Positions 63,254 through 64,000 of a stretch of 64,000 nucleotides of DNA are shown here, in pieces. Origin of the DNA: Nostoc sp. 'Peltigera membranacea cyanobiont' N6 (GTDB taxonomy: Bacteria > Cyanobacteriota > Cyanobacteriia > Cyanobacteriales > Nostocaceae). Within the stretch, counting starts at the first letter, position 1; the number at the start of each line of letters is the position of its first letter. The notes beneath the pieces are model-generated. The model searched no databases. It was not told the origin of the DNA and was given only the letters and a program-made list of their open reading frames with translations. Made by a program: the position numbers and the translations under genes. The stretch covers positions 1-64,000 of the forward strand of contig NZ_CP026684.1 in NCBI RefSeq assembly GCF_002949735.1, written 5' to 3'.

Positions 63254-64000
63254 ATGTACCAAGAAAATTTCTCTTCAGATGTCGAGAACAAGCCCCAATT
63301 AAGCCTTTCACAGCCTTCAAAAAAGAAAATCAAACCCCACCTGCCCGCAGATTCTGTGGGCAAACGCTACGTAGAACGCTTTTGGCATCCATTTGGGGCG
63401 ATAGTTGCCCCTTCTTTAGTAGAAGGTGCAAAACCAGCATGGCGCACCATCGATTATTACCTCCAACCCTCCCAACTGTGGAACCTGCACCAAGACAAGT
63501 CAAAACTAGTAGGTCTGCGCTTTAACGACACAACTCGTTACGCCACAATAGATTTAGACATCTTCGGCGACTACCATAACATTGAATCTATAAATCGCAT
63601 CAAAGCAGCGCTAGAGGACATAGGCATAGTCGATATCATCATCCTCCAGTCCAGCTTTAGTGGCGGCTATCACCTGATCCTAAGCTTCGCATCCCCCCTA
63701 CCCACCTTTCCCCTAGCCTGCGCCCTAGAGATTACCTTAAGAAACGCAGGCTTTATCCTCCGCCAAGGACACCTAGAAATCTTCCCCAACACCAAACCAT
63801 ATAGTGCCAAACAAATAACTAACTACAAAGCCATCCGTTGCCCCATGCAACCGGGTAGTGGGTCATTTCTACTTAATGATGACCTACAACCAATTAGCGA
63901 CTCAGTTTCTATCTTCCTCGATTATTGCGATCGCGCGGCCAGTCGGCAAGATTTAACCAAACTAAAACGGGTAGCGAACAAAGCCAAAAAACAAATTTCA
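63254..64000 (+). CDS. Primase/Rep-like replication protein, N-terminal part (runs off the window)
   Basis: An open frame of 249 codons from the ATG at 63254 (AGGA upstream) to the end of the window without a stop. Residues about 95-215 look like an archaeo-eukaryotic-primase-type core: LRFNDTTRYATIDLDIFGDYHN has the D-x-D acidic pair, and QSSFSGGYHLILSF has the glycine-rich loop with the conserved His. The N-terminus carries KPQLSLSQP, close to but not matching the clamp-binding motif. This fold is common in plasmid replication initiators of cyanobacteria. The helicase or other C-terminal part would be beyond 64000. Primase fold is a pattern-based judgement. Confidence 0.65.
   Translation, partial: MYQENFSSDVENKPQLSLSQPSKKKIKPHLPADSVGKRYVERFWHPFGAIVAPSLVEGAKPAWRTIDYYLQPSQLWNLHQDKSKLVGLRFNDTTRYATIDLDIFGDYHNIESINRIKAALEDIGIVDIIILQSSFSGGYHLILSFASPLPTFPLACALEITLRNAGFILRQGHLEIFPNTKPYSAKQITNYKAIRCPMQPGSGSFLLNDDLQPISDSVSIFLDYCDRAASRQDLTKLKRVANKAKKQIS

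Noticed and set aside
63290..63305. Clamp-binding motif QLSLS in the primase-like protein
   Set aside because: The last position is Ser rather than Phe/Leu, so it does not fit the pentapeptide well.

Overview
The window looks like part of a large plasmid (or plasmid-derived element) of a filamentous, Nostoc-type cyanobacterium. The reasons are the many HIP1 octamers (GCGATCGC) in genes throughout, cyanobacterial families such as Ycf35/DUF1257, DUF2997, a Ycf46-like AAA ATPase and XisI, short palindromic repeats inside and between genes, and a gene load dominated by replication, transfer, partition and defence. I see no rRNA, tRNA or CRISPR array.

Layout. (1) 1-4.7 kb: a hypothetical gene, then Ycf35-like, DUF2997 and a Ycf46-like AAA ATPase, then a WGR-domain gene. 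(2) 5.0-12.5 kb: element-encoded DNA polymerase III parts, namely a sliding clamp (DnaN-like, with an 80-residue N-terminal extension), clamp loader DnaX and delta (HolA). They are interrupted by an acetyltransferase/TetR pair with a large palindromic operator, a broken xisI and a VapBC-type toxin-antitoxin pair flanked by a degenerate partial copy of holA. (3) 12.6-21.8 kb: a membrane HNH protein paired with a membrane-anchored actin-like ATPase, an ApeA-type HEPN protein, a helicase-DUF1998 (MrfA/YprA-like) protein and small genes including DUF5674. (4) 21.8-36.3 kb: a multi-pass membrane patatin, a VirD4/TraD coupling protein, a TPR-HNH fusion, a protein with an acidic tail, a transfer-type lytic transglycosylase, and a protein ending in a clamp-binding motif (QISLF). 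The stretch ends at a DNA polymerase I-like gene cut off after its exonuclease domain. (5) 36.5-57.4 kb: a defence island on the minus strand. It is a complete class 1 DISARM set in the order drmD, drmMI, extra gene, drmA, drmB, drmC, followed by a UvrD-type helicase overlapping a Cas4/RecB-type nuclease and then a GmrSD-like DUF262-HNH protein. The extra gene between drmMI and drmA encodes an AT-rich, coiled-coil protein with a putative D...QxK nuclease core. (6) 58-64 kb: maintenance genes, namely a ribbon-helix-helix-type protein, a tyrosine recombinase with a small coupled ORF, an HTH protein, a ParB-like protein, a probable origin region and the start of a primase/Rep-like gene that runs off the window.

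How it fits together: the right end and the Pol III genes would replicate, partition and recombine the element. The TraD and transglycosylase genes point to conjugation. The DISARM island, HEPN, TPR-HNH, patatin and toxin-antitoxin genes are a defence and stability cargo. Short mobile repeats have broken xisI and the holA copy and inserted in frame into the transglycosylase gene, and a rearrangement has cut the polA-like gene next to the DISARM island. The most novel candidate is the DISARM operon carrying an internal extra nuclease-like gene and a downstream helicase-nuclease pair. Second is the element-encoded replisome with a potential dedicated clamp client.
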